From positions 372,001 through 436,000 of the forward strand of contig JAUXRX010000057.1 in the NCBI GenBank assembly GCA_030681645.1: a stretch of 64,000 nucleotides of DNA, in the 5' to 3' direction. The stretch is from Archangium sp. (GTDB lineage Bacteria; Myxococcota; Myxococcia; Myxococcales; Myxococcaceae). Made by a program: the position numbers and the translations under genes. This document shows, in pieces, positions 43,052-50,739 of the stretch (positions within the stretch are counted from its first letter, which is position 1; the number at the start of each line of letters is the position of its first letter). The notes under the pieces were generated by a model that ran no database searches, had not been told where the DNA came from, and was given only the letters and a program-made list of their open reading frames with translations.

Positions 43052-45940
43052 ATGACGACGTTGACCACGGACGAAGCCCGCGCCCTCGAGTCCACCTTCA
43101 CGGGTCGAATCACTCCCCTGCACGAGGCTCACCCCGAGTTCCCGGGGAAGCCTCCGGTGCTCATCCCTGAGTCCGTCAAGGACCTCGAGGTGGCCCTGCA
43201 GTTGGCGAAGGCGGCCGATCGGAAAGTCTTCGTGCAGAGCGGGCACAGCGTCTCGCGCTCCGACGTGGTGAGCCCGGTCTCGGGCGCGGTCATCAGCATG
43301 GAGGCGTTCGGCAGCGTCGAAGTCGACGGGCGGCGCATCATCATCGGAGTGGCGGCGACAAACGGCGATGCGGCCCCGAAGCTCATGGACACCGCCAACT
43401 TCCTGCCGATCGACGACGATCCGACGCAGAGCATTCTCTCGGCCGTCCTCGGCAACCAGGCGACGCCCTTCCCGCGCAGCGCACGCGGCCTCCCGCCGCT
43501 GCGGGGCGGAGTCGTCCAGGCGCAGGTCGTGCCGACCACGGGCGCCGGAGCCGGCGCCGAGAAGACCCTGCTCGCCCCCGACCTTCCCGACCTCTGGGCC
43601 GGACGCGGTAGCGCGGTCGTCACGAGGCTCGTACTCGACGCCACGAAATGGGACCGGGCCGCGGCGCATCGCTGGCTGCGGGTCTGGGTGATCGACTACT
43701 CCGCTACGACGTTCACAGCCGCGTGCGATGCGCTGTTTGCCAGGGCGGGCATCTCGGAAGACATCGACCTGAGTGTCCGCGTCACCACGGCGTCCTTCGG
43801 GATGACGCTGGTCATCGTCCGGGCGACGGGTTGCGGCGACGCCGACCGGCAGGAGGCGGAGGCCTTCGTCCAGCGAGTGACGCAGGCCGCTGGCTCCGCG
43901 CTCCTCTCGTCCCACCAGGTGGACGGCGCGGGTTCGAGCGTGGCGGCCTGGGTGACCACCGGCCCCGGCCGCGCGTCCGCGAACGGCGAGGTCCAGACCC
44001 GCTACGCCAGCAGCGCACCGCGGCCGTTCGCCGACTTCCGCAACGCCTTCTACGAAGCGGTCGACTTCGCGATGGGAGTCGACGGCGAAGGGCATGAGCG
44101 CGCACGGGGCGTCGATGCGTGGGCCGAGCTGCGACTCGTTCCAGGGGGTGACGTGGAAGCGCGCGCCCGCATCGCGGACGCCAGGGCTGATGCGACAGCA
44201 GCGAAGGTCGCCCGCATCCTCATGGACTCGGTCTTTCCCGCCCCCCCGATCGTCGAGATGCCTGCGGCAAGGGGCGCGTTGCGCGGCGTCGAGGTCCTGC
44301 CGGAGCTCTCGTCGGTGGCTGCCTTCGATCTCGCACCCAGCAACCGGGTCGGGGCGATGATCCCTGACTTCGAGGGCGACGCCTTCGCGAGGAACAGCGG
44401 CGAGGACTACCGCAAGGCGGCGGCTCGACAGTATGCCGCCAGTTCCTACGACAGTGCCGTCGTGCAGCAGAGGATGAGCCCTGCCTTCATCGCAGAGCCG
44501 CTGCACGCCAGGGACGTCGTGGCGGCGGTGACGTTCGCCGCGGCCCAGCGCCTCAAGGTGGTGACCCGATCCGGAGGCCATCAGTACTGCGGCCTCTCCT
44601 CTGGCGGTGACCGCACGCTGGTCCTCGACATGAAGCGGTTCAATTCGGATCCCGTCTTCTCCGAAGATGGAACCCAGGTCACGGTAGGCCCGGGGGTGAA
44701 GCTGCGCGACCTCTCGTGCCACCTGCGAAGAAGGAAGGTCGTCATTCCGCACGGCGAGTGTCCACTCGTGAACCTCGGGGGCCACGTGCAGACCGGCGGT
44801 ATCGGTCACCAACTCCGCAGCTTCGGCCTTACCCTCGACTGGGTCCGCTCGTTCAAGATGGTGACCGCCACGCGCGCGGCGGGTGGCGGCTACGAGGAAC
44901 GAACGTTCACCCGACCGGCAGCGGGAGCGGCCCCGGGTGCCGCCCCCGGTGACGCGGACGTCTTCAGAGCAGTCCTCGGTGGCGGTCCCGGGAGTTGGGG
45001 CGTGCTGACGGAGATCACCTTTGGGCTCGTGCGCGACCAGGACTGCCCGAACTCGTACGGCTATTCCGGGACCTACCTGTACGAGAAGGACGCCTTTCGG
45101 GTTGCGATGGAGCACATGCGCCTGTGGACGAAGCGCGCTGAGGCCGGCGAACTGCCGGCGGGTATCGACCTCTTCCTCAGCGTCGTGTCCGGAGAGTTCA
45201 GCTTGTCCCGGCCCAACGCCCTCCTCCGACCAGGCGTGCTCCTGGTGGAGCTGATGGCGAAGGACGAGACCGGCATCCAGGAGGTCACGGAGGTCGTCCG
45301 GGCGGTGGAACATGAGCTGTCGCTCCGTGCTCGGCTGTCGGGGAAACTGTCGATCCTCGCCCAGGGCGTCAAGGGACGCACGCCGGTCTCGGTGATCGGA
45401 GACGAAGGCGTCCGCAACATCGGCGCATTCGGCCTGCCCAAGAGCGGCCGCGAGTTCGACCTCCCGTACAAGAAGTCGTGCAACGTCACGATGCGTCCGT
45501 TGACGGAGAAGTTCTGCGACAAATTCGTCGACCTGGTGCACCGGGTCAACGCCACCCGGGGCCTGAACGTGGTGTTCCAGGGGATGGTCTGCGGTGGGGA
45601 GGTCGCGATGAAGGCGGGAGCGACCCACATGCAGCGGCGCGACGGTCTCGTGCAGCTCGTGTTCGACGTCTTCTACGAGCCGGAGAAGAAGGCCGCCGCC
45701 GAGGCCTTTCAGGCGGAAATGAAGACCCTGCTGGGGGATTTCAGCGGCGGCCCGAGCCATCGCATGTTCTGGGGCACGTTCGAGGATCCTGACGGCGGCC
45801 AACTGGACATGAGCAAGGAGAGCGTCCAGCAGCTGTATTACGACTCCCCGGACGAATACCGGCGCCTCCAGCTGATCAAGAAGTACGTCGACCCCGACGA
45901 CCTCTTCCACACGTCGTTCACCGTGAAGTTGCCGGGTTGA
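43052..45940 (+). CDS. Tandem-duplicated BBE-type FAD-linked oxidase
   Basis: 962 residues. The C-terminal half (about 440-962) is a complete berberine-bridge-type flavoprotein: RSGGH with His510, then CPLVNLGGHVQTGGIGH with Cys570 sixty residues later, which is the spacing of the bicovalent FAD linkage, and a C-terminal YVDPDDLFH motif like the BBE end. The N-terminal half (about 1-430) has the same start (VFVQSGHSVSRSD, His65), but its second FAD loop reads DDDPTQSILSAVLGN without Cys or GG-rich turn. So one catalytic and one degenerate copy are fused. There is no signal peptide. It should oxidise an alcohol, sugar or amine with oxygen; the substrate is unknown. Confidence 0.85.
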   Translation: MTTLTTDEARALESTFTGRITPLHEAHPEFPGKPPVLIPESVKDLEVALQLAKAADRKVFVQSGHSVSRSDVVSPVSGAVISMEAFGSVEVDGRRIIIGVAATNGDAAPKLMDTANFLPIDDDPTQSILSAVLGNQATPFPRSARGLPPLRGGVVQAQVVPTTGAGAGAEKTLLAPDLPDLWAGRGSAVVTRLVLDATKWDRAAAHRWLRVWVIDYSATTFTAACDALFARAGISEDIDLSVRVTTASFGMTLVIVRATGCGDADRQEAEAFVQRVTQAAGSALLSSHQVDGAGSSVAAWVTTGPGRASANGEVQTRYASSAPRPFADFRNAFYEAVDFAMGVDGEGHERARGVDAWAELRLVPGGDVEARARIADARADATAAKVARILMDSVFPAPPIVEMPAARGALRGVEVLPELSSVAAFDLAPSNRVGAMIPDFEGDAFARNSGEDYRKAAARQYAASSYDSAVVQQRMSPAFIAEPLHARDVVAAVTFAAAQRLKVVTRSGGHQYCGLSSGGDRTLVLDMKRFNSDPVFSEDGTQVTVGPGVKLRDLSCHLRRRKVVIPHGECPLVNLGGHVQTGGIGHQLRSFGLTLDWVRSFKMVTATRAAGGGYEERTFTRPAAGAAPGAAPGDADVFRAVLGGGPGSWGVLTEITFGLVRDQDCPNSYGYSGTYLYEKDAFRVAMEHMRLWTKRAEAGELPAGIDLFLSVVSGEFSLSRPNALLRPGVLLVELMAKDETGIQEVTEVVRAVEHELSLRARLSGKLSILAQGVKGRTPVSVIGDEGVRNIGAFGLPKSGREFDLPYKKSCNVTMRPLTEKFCDKFVDLVHRVNATRGLNVVFQGMVCGGEVAMKAGATHMQRRDGLVQLVFDVFYEPEKKAAAEAFQAEMKTLLGDFSGGPSHRMFWGTFEDPDGGQLDMSKESVQQLYYDSPDEYRRLQLIKKYVDPDDLFHTSFTVKLPG

Positions 45941-45987
45941 ACGAACGCTGCGTGGGACGTGCACCCTCTCGACTAGCCTGCGCGTTC

Positions 45988-46506
45988 ATGATGCCCCTTC
46001 GGATTCTCGGTACCTCGTTGCTCTTGGGATGCATCACCTCGCCGCAGCCCCTGGCCCCTCCGCCCGCACCGACAAGGGCCACGGCAGCGGCGATCACCGG
46101 GTGCTTCCTTGAGTCCCAGCCGCCCAGTGCTCGGCAGGCCGACGTCCTTGTCCAGTCTGAGACCTGCGCCGCGAAGTTTCACTTCGTGGAAATCACGGGT
46201 GAGTGTCTGGCTGCCGAGCAGACCCAGCGGCTCATCCTCACCACCGCAAACGGCATGAACGTGCACCTGGGCTGTGTCGCAGGGATGAACGGGCCGTGCG
46301 AACTCGGGAGCCGGTACACACTGACCGGGTCAGTCACCACGGTCGTCGATCGCCGAGCGTTCATCGACGCCGACTGCCCGATGTCCAAGGACCTCATGCG
46401 CGTCGCAGGCTGTCAGGAAGCGCGCGCCATCCCTCTGCGCATTGTTTTGAAGGAGGGATGCACTGTTCGTCGCGACCCGGGGGCCTCAGTCAAACTCGAT
46501 TACTGA
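45988..46506 (+). CDS. Small Cys-containing lipoprotein
   Basis: 172 residues. MMPLRILGTSLLLGC gives a lipobox ending at Cys15, then a Pro-rich linker. The remaining domain has several Cys (CFLES, ETCAAKFHFVEITGECL, LGC, PCELGSRYTLTG, DADCP, AGCQEA) and looks like a small beta-barrel, OB-like periplasmic domain. No family recognised. The start could also be the second ATG at 45991. It follows the oxidase gene by 47 bases on the same strand. Confidence 0.65.
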   Translation: MMPLRILGTSLLLGCITSPQPLAPPPAPTRATAAAITGCFLESQPPSARQADVLVQSETCAAKFHFVEITGECLAAEQTQRLILTTANGMNVHLGCVAGMNGPCELGSRYTLTGSVTTVVDRRAFIDADCPMSKDLMRVAGCQEARAIPLRIVLKEGCTVRRDPGASVKLDY

Positions 46507-46599
46507 GTGACTTTCGGGCCGAACGCGAATCGCTTGTCCCTGTGGTCAGCGCATGTCAGCGTAGAGTTTCAACTGTCTACCAACTCCTCAGAGGCCCTG

Positions 46600-47103
46600 A
46601 TGGACGCCATTCAGTATGTCAGTAGTGGAGTAACACTTGCGGCGTTCATTGCCGCGATCGTAAGTGGCATTGTCAGGCGTCGGATCGACGCCCAGAAGAA
46701 CCTGATCGAGTCTGCACAGGAGCAAGACCGAGCGCCACTTGTGGACAAGGCGCTGGAAGCATTCACGATCGAAACATCCAATCTCACCAAGGAGCAGAAG
46801 TACACTCTGGCGTTGGAACAACTCTACGAGCGACGGCGGCGCGTGCGCGAAGTTCTCATCGCATTCGTCGCACTGGCGCTCCTCGGGGGCGGGGGGTTCG
46901 TCTATGCGACTGGTTCGCAAATCTGGCCTGTTCGACCGGACACAGACCCTCCGCTGAGCCAACCGTTCTGTATCAAGCACAAGCCAGACGGTCGGATCGT
47001 GTTCTGCAATCACGCCACGCTCGCCGCTTGCGAGGCGTACCTCCATAAGAGACCCGGCAGTCCCTTCGAGCAGAACCATGAGTGCATTGAGCGCAAGCTC
47101 TGA
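46600..47103 (+). CDS. Small two-helix membrane protein
   Basis: 167 residues, ATG at 46600 with AGAGG upstream. The first helix is in YVSSGVTLAAFIAAIVSGIV (residues about 6-25). A charged stretch follows (NLIESAQEQDRAPLVDKALEAFTIETSNLTKEQKYTLALEQL), then a second helix (VLIAFVALALLGGGGFVYA) and a Cys-containing exported tail. I recall similar SSGVTLAAF...LTKEQ proteins beside caspase- or NACHT-type genes, but cannot confirm that here. GC content is only about 53-58 %, well below the neighbours, which points to a separate origin. Confidence 0.7.
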   Translation: MDAIQYVSSGVTLAAFIAAIVSGIVRRRIDAQKNLIESAQEQDRAPLVDKALEAFTIETSNLTKEQKYTLALEQLYERRRRVREVLIAFVALALLGGGGFVYATGSQIWPVRPDTDPPLSQPFCIKHKPDGRIVFCNHATLAACEAYLHKRPGSPFEQNHECIERKL

Positions 47104-47120
47104 CCCCGAGGAAACACCAC

Positions 47121-47450
47121 ATGACTGACGCGAAGAAGGACAAGGTTCTATTCGTGGTTCGTTGGACTGGAACCCAGAAGGCGCAGCTCCTCTATTTGAT
47201 CGACAATGGGGTGGCCGTGGTCGACCCGACTGACGACGAGCGCAAGCGATCGACCATCAGCATCGAGTACGAGGCGGGGACGGCGGCGGTGCGCCACCTC
47301 GAGTGGTCGGTCTGGTTTGCCAACAAGGAAATCGAGGACCTCGAAGCCGTCGTCTCCATCAACGACGGAAAAGAGCAGTCCCTCGACACCGCGGACTCCA
47401 TGGAGAACCGGTGGGCCTCCGAGGGCAACGCCAGGAGGGTCGCGAAGTGA
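47121..47450 (+). CDS. Small soluble protein, unknown
   Basis: 109 residues, 17 bases after the membrane protein gene and overlapping the next start by GTGA. Predicted beta-rich and acidic (DKVLFVVRWTGTQKAQLLYLIDNGVAVVDPTDDE). No signal peptide, Cys or known motif. Its place between a membrane protein and an exported protein suggests a part in the same complex or pathway. Lower GC, like its upstream neighbour. Confidence 0.6.
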   Translation: MTDAKKDKVLFVVRWTGTQKAQLLYLIDNGVAVVDPTDDERKRSTISIEYEAGTAAVRHLEWSVWFANKEIEDLEAVVSINDGKEQSLDTADSMENRWASEGNARRVAK

Positions 47451-48916
47451 CCCTGTCAGTTGCGCTCGCCCTGGCGTTCTGTGCGACACCTGCCGAACGT
47501 TTCGACTCGATGCTCGCGCAAGGAGTCGAGGCGCGCCGCAAGCTGATCGAAGAGCAAGGGAGAGAGTTCAGCCCCGACGCTGGAACCGTGACGCCCCAGA
47601 GGCCGGAAGCGATGAGGACGGCGGAGACGATCAACCTGCTCGAGACCGCAGACGAGAAGCGGGACCGGATTGCGTACAAATCAGTCGCCGCGCCTGCTCC
47701 GTCGCTCAATCAGATGCAGACTGCGACAGCCATCGCGGCCGCAACTGCAGCCATTGACACCTCGCTCGAGGGCGTGGAAGCGGGCCTTTCGGTGTCGCCG
47801 TTTCTCGTGGCAGGCAAGTTCGACTGGGTCGTTCAGCCCAGCCTCACGCTCGCCGCATTGGAGAATGGTGGTGCCCGGTTCGGCCTCGGCTTCGCGAGCA
47901 GGTTTGGTGAGGAGCCCATCGGCCCGCGCGACCTGGGACTCACGGCCTGCGTGCCTTCTGCGGAAAAGCTGACGCCCGCTTTCGAGAAGTACCGGCTCGC
48001 CTACCTCACCGTGTGCGAGGCCGTGGCGCTTCCGGCCGTGTCGGCCGGGATCGACGCCAACCTGCTCGCCGAGGTGGGGCAGGCCTGCGGTACCGGCGAC
48101 GGAGAGGAACTGCCCTTCGTTCGGGCCATGAGCGTGCTGGCAGTGACGGCGAAGGACCTCGGCAAGCTCGGTGCCCCTGTCTTCAAGACCACCGAAGACC
48201 TCGAGCGCCGGCAGAAGGTGGCCCAGGCCGGCGCCGCCCTGGAAAAGCTCGACCTCCCCACGGTCGACGACTGTTGGACCGACGAGGATGTAGCCAACGC
48301 GAGCGCTGCCGCAGCCGCAAACGCGAGGACCTTGAACGTCGGCCTGTCCGCCAACGTCGACCTCCTCCCGATTCAGTGGGGCTTCGCCGGCGACTCGACG
48401 CTCTCCAGGGGTGAGTACCGCGCCTGGGAGGTTCGCACTGAGCTGCGCTGGGCGCAGCATGGGTACGAGTTGGGGGCTTCGCTCGGGTTCAGCCGGTCGA
48501 GAGAGGAGCTGGGCAAGCCGCTCTACAACTCACTCGCCGCCCAGGTTCGCGTGTCGATGATTCTCGCGTCGCTCACCGTCGATTCCGTTCGGGGGGAGGG
48601 GGGTGCTCTTCGGGTCGTCGATGGCGAGCTGCCGCCACACCTGGTCCTGGGCCTGGTGGTGAGCACGAAGGCGGCGCTGACCCGGCCCGAGACGCAGCTG
48701 ACTCCGCTCAACGAGTTCGAGGTCGCCCCGTACGTCGAAGCCCATTTTGGGGAGAAGCTTGCCGTGCGGCTGGGCATCCCAGTGCGCGCGCGGGTGGTGA
48801 CTCGGGCAGCTGTCTCCGAGGCGGACGCCACGGACACCAGGCCCGCGGGCCCAGAGGTTCGGGACCTGCAGTGGTCCATTCCTCCAACCATCACCACGGT
48901 CCTCAAGATCGACTGA
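47447..48916 (+). CDS. Exported protein, possible outer-membrane barrel
   Basis: 489 residues from a GTG at 47447 in a GTGA overlap, with CAGGAGGG upstream. MTLSVALALAFCATPAERF is a short signal peptide. The body has Ala-rich helices (NQMQTATAIAAATAAIDTSLEG) and beta segments such as FGLGFASRF, WEVRTELRWAQHGYELGASLGFSRS and LAVRLGIPVRARVV, which may form an outer-membrane barrel or a large periplasmic sheet. No family recognised. It closes the seven-gene rightward set that begins with the CHAT protease. Confidence 0.65.
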   Translation: MTLSVALALAFCATPAERFDSMLAQGVEARRKLIEEQGREFSPDAGTVTPQRPEAMRTAETINLLETADEKRDRIAYKSVAAPAPSLNQMQTATAIAAATAAIDTSLEGVEAGLSVSPFLVAGKFDWVVQPSLTLAALENGGARFGLGFASRFGEEPIGPRDLGLTACVPSAEKLTPAFEKYRLAYLTVCEAVALPAVSAGIDANLLAEVGQACGTGDGEELPFVRAMSVLAVTAKDLGKLGAPVFKTTEDLERRQKVAQAGAALEKLDLPTVDDCWTDEDVANASAAAAANARTLNVGLSANVDLLPIQWGFAGDSTLSRGEYRAWEVRTELRWAQHGYELGASLGFSRSREELGKPLYNSLAAQVRVSMILASLTVDSVRGEGGALRVVDGELPPHLVLGLVVSTKAALTRPETQLTPLNEFEVAPYVEAHFGEKLAVRLGIPVRARVVTRAAVSEADATDTRPAGPEVRDLQWSIPPTITTVLKID

Positions 48917-48927
48917 CCTGCTTCAGG

Positions 48928-48939
48928 CTGTGGCCACAG
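48928..48939. terminator. Possible bidirectional transcript end (palindrome)
   Basis: The perfect 12-base palindrome CTGTGGCCACAG lies in the 28-base gap between converging genes. It has no loop bases and no T-run, so the assignment rests mostly on position. Confidence 0.25.
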
Positions 48940-48944
48940 GCTGG

Positions 48945-49802
48945 CTAGGGTTGGTTGGCTTTCGAGAGGCGCTCGACCAGCTCCTCGAGCGCCTTGGTGC
49001 GGGCCTCGGCGGTCAGTCGTTGCGCCAACCGCGGCCGGACCGACTCGAACGTCTGCGTGAGTCCGGGCTGACGGCCGCGAAGGTAGAACACCACGAAGCC
49101 GCGCTCGGTCTCGAGCAGCTCGCTGAGCTGTCCTGGCTGTTGCAGCGCCGCCACCGCGCCCTCGATGCCGCCGCCGAAGAGCGCCGCGAGATCCTCCGGA
49201 GTCCGCGGGCCGAGATCGCCCCCCGCATCGCGAGAAGCCAGGTTCGCGCTCTGGCTGCGGGCCACCGCCTCGAACGCCCCTTCGCGAGCCGCAGGCTTCG
49301 TCGCCGTGAGCCTCGCGAGGGTCGCGCGTGCGGCCTTCTCCACCACCGGGCGGTCGCCGGCGTCCCGCGCGCTCGCCCAGAAGACCGCTCGCACATGAAG
49401 CCGATCGGGCCGAACGAACTCGTTCTGCGCAGCTTGATAGGCGGCTCGCAACGAAGCCTCGTCAGGCGCGGCCAGCTCGAGCTGCTCGGCGAGCTTCTGG
49501 ACCAGCAGCCGGTCGACCATCGCCTTGACCGCGGGGTCATTGTCGAGCCCGCGTCGACGGGCTTCCTGGACCAGGAGCTCACTCCGCGTCAGTTGGTCGA
49601 GCCAGGCCGCGCGGCCCGCGGCCGTCCCGTAGTGGGCGCGGATCGCTTCCGGTTGCTGCGCGATCAGCGCGTCGATGTCCGCAGACGTGAACGAGCGGGT
49701 GCCCACCTTCAGCACGATCGGCGGCCCCGCATCGGCACTCTTCGAAGCCGACGAACACCCCAACCAACTCACCGCCGCGCACATGAGCAGACGACTCAGC
49801 AT
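48945..49802 (-). CDS. PpiC/SurA-type peptidyl-prolyl isomerase lipoprotein
   Basis: 285 residues. MLSRLLMCAAVSWLGC gives a lipobox at Cys16. A SurA-like N-terminal helical region follows (LKVGTRSFTSADIDALIAQQPEAIRAHYGTAAGRAAWLDQLTRSELLVQEARRRG), then a parvulin-type rotamase domain (about 130-250, RLHVRAVFWASARDAG ... GGDLGPRTPEDL ... ERGFVVFYLRGRQPG). It should act as a periplasmic folding helper. It is divergent from a second protein of the same kind with only 73 bases between them, so both are probably controlled together with the giant protein. Confidence 0.85.
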   Translation of the reverse strand: MLSRLLMCAAVSWLGCSSASKSADAGPPIVLKVGTRSFTSADIDALIAQQPEAIRAHYGTAAGRAAWLDQLTRSELLVQEARRRGLDNDPAVKAMVDRLLVQKLAEQLELAAPDEASLRAAYQAAQNEFVRPDRLHVRAVFWASARDAGDRPVVEKAARATLARLTATKPAAREGAFEAVARSQSANLASRDAGGDLGPRTPEDLAALFGGGIEGAVAALQQPGQLSELLETERGFVVFYLRGRQPGLTQTFESVRPRLAQRLTAEARTKALEELVERLSKANQP

Positions 49803-49875
49803 AGTCCGCGCCTCATACAGAACATTTGAGACGTTGTACGTTGTACTGGGCACCGAGGTGATCAAGGATTCACCC

Positions 49876-50739
49876 ATGGGACGGGCGTGGGGGGCGAGCA
49901 TGGGGTGGCTCTGTGTCGTCGTCGCCACCGCTTGCAGTCCCGCTCCTGTCACTCCATTCCCCGCCGCCTCCACCGCAGTCGCGACCTGGGACGGCGGCGT
50001 GGTCACCGCCGCCGAGGTGAGGACGGCCGTTCGCCTCCTCGGTCCCGGGCTGCGCGAACAGTTCGACACCCCCGAAGGAAGAATCCAATTCATCGATGCG
50101 CTGGTGGCGAAGCGGCTGCTCGCCGCCGAGGCACGGCACCAGAAACTCGACCAACTCCCGGAAATTCGCGCACAGGTCGCCGAGCTCGAGGAGCGGCTGC
50201 TCATTCAATCGCTCCTGGCTGAAGCCGAGCGCTCCGAGCCTCCACTGCCCGAGGCTGACCTGCGGGCGTACTTCGACGGGCACCGCGAGCTGTTCTTGCA
50301 GGCCGCGGCGGTGCGGGTCGCGCGGGTGCTCGTCAGAAAGGGCGCGAAGCCCGACCTGTCGAAGGCGAAGCTCGAGCGCCTGCGCCAGCGTCTGCTCAAA
50401 GGCGAAGAGCTGGCTCGCGTGGCGGCGGAAGGCGAAGGCGGTGAGCGGAGTGAGGGGGGCGTGGTGGGGTGGATGGACGATCCCTCGACCCCCATCGGCC
50501 GGGTTGCCCTGGCGCTGGAGAAGCAGGGGCAGGTCTCGGCCTTGATCGAGCTGGATGACGCCTGGGCCTGCGTGGTGGCGCTGGAGGTTCGGCCCGCGAG
50601 GACACCTGCGTTCGAAGAGGTGCGTGAGCAGGTCGTCTCCCGCCTGCACCCCACCGGTCAGCGACGGGTCTTCGACCGCCTCGTCAAGCGGCTCATCGGC
50701 GAAGCGGGCGTTCGCATCAACCCGGCGGGCCTCGATTGA
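49876..50739 (+). CDS. PpiC/SurA-type peptidyl-prolyl isomerase lipoprotein coupled to a giant protein
   Basis: 287 residues, ATG at 49876 with AAGGA upstream (49900 is an alternative). The lipobox VATAC is at Cys20. The SurA-like region has FDTPEGRIQFIDALVAKRLLAAEARHQ. The rotamase domain has VRVARVLVRKGAKPD ... GGVVGWMDDPSTPIG. The stop overlaps the TTG start of the giant secreted protein (TTGA at 50736-50739), so the isomerase is made in step with it and is probably its dedicated folding or secretion chaperone. The 73-base divergent gap upstream holds a tandem ACGTTGT ACGTTGT (about 49832-49845) that may be an operator. Confidence 0.85.
   Translation: MGRAWGASMGWLCVVVATACSPAPVTPFPAASTAVATWDGGVVTAAEVRTAVRLLGPGLREQFDTPEGRIQFIDALVAKRLLAAEARHQKLDQLPEIRAQVAELEERLLIQSLLAEAERSEPPLPEADLRAYFDGHRELFLQAAAVRVARVLVRKGAKPDLSKAKLERLRQRLLKGEELARVAAEGEGGERSEGGVVGWMDDPSTPIGRVALALEKQGQVSALIELDDAWACVVALEVRPARTPAFEEVREQVVSRLHPTGQRRVFDRLVKRLIGEAGVRINPAGLD

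Noticed and set aside
40847-45964. 1705-codon open frame on the minus strand opposite the membrane protein and flavoprotein genes
   Set aside because: Its translation is low-complexity (His, Arg, Gly, Glu rich) with no motif, while the plus strand encodes recognisable proteins with coupled starts.
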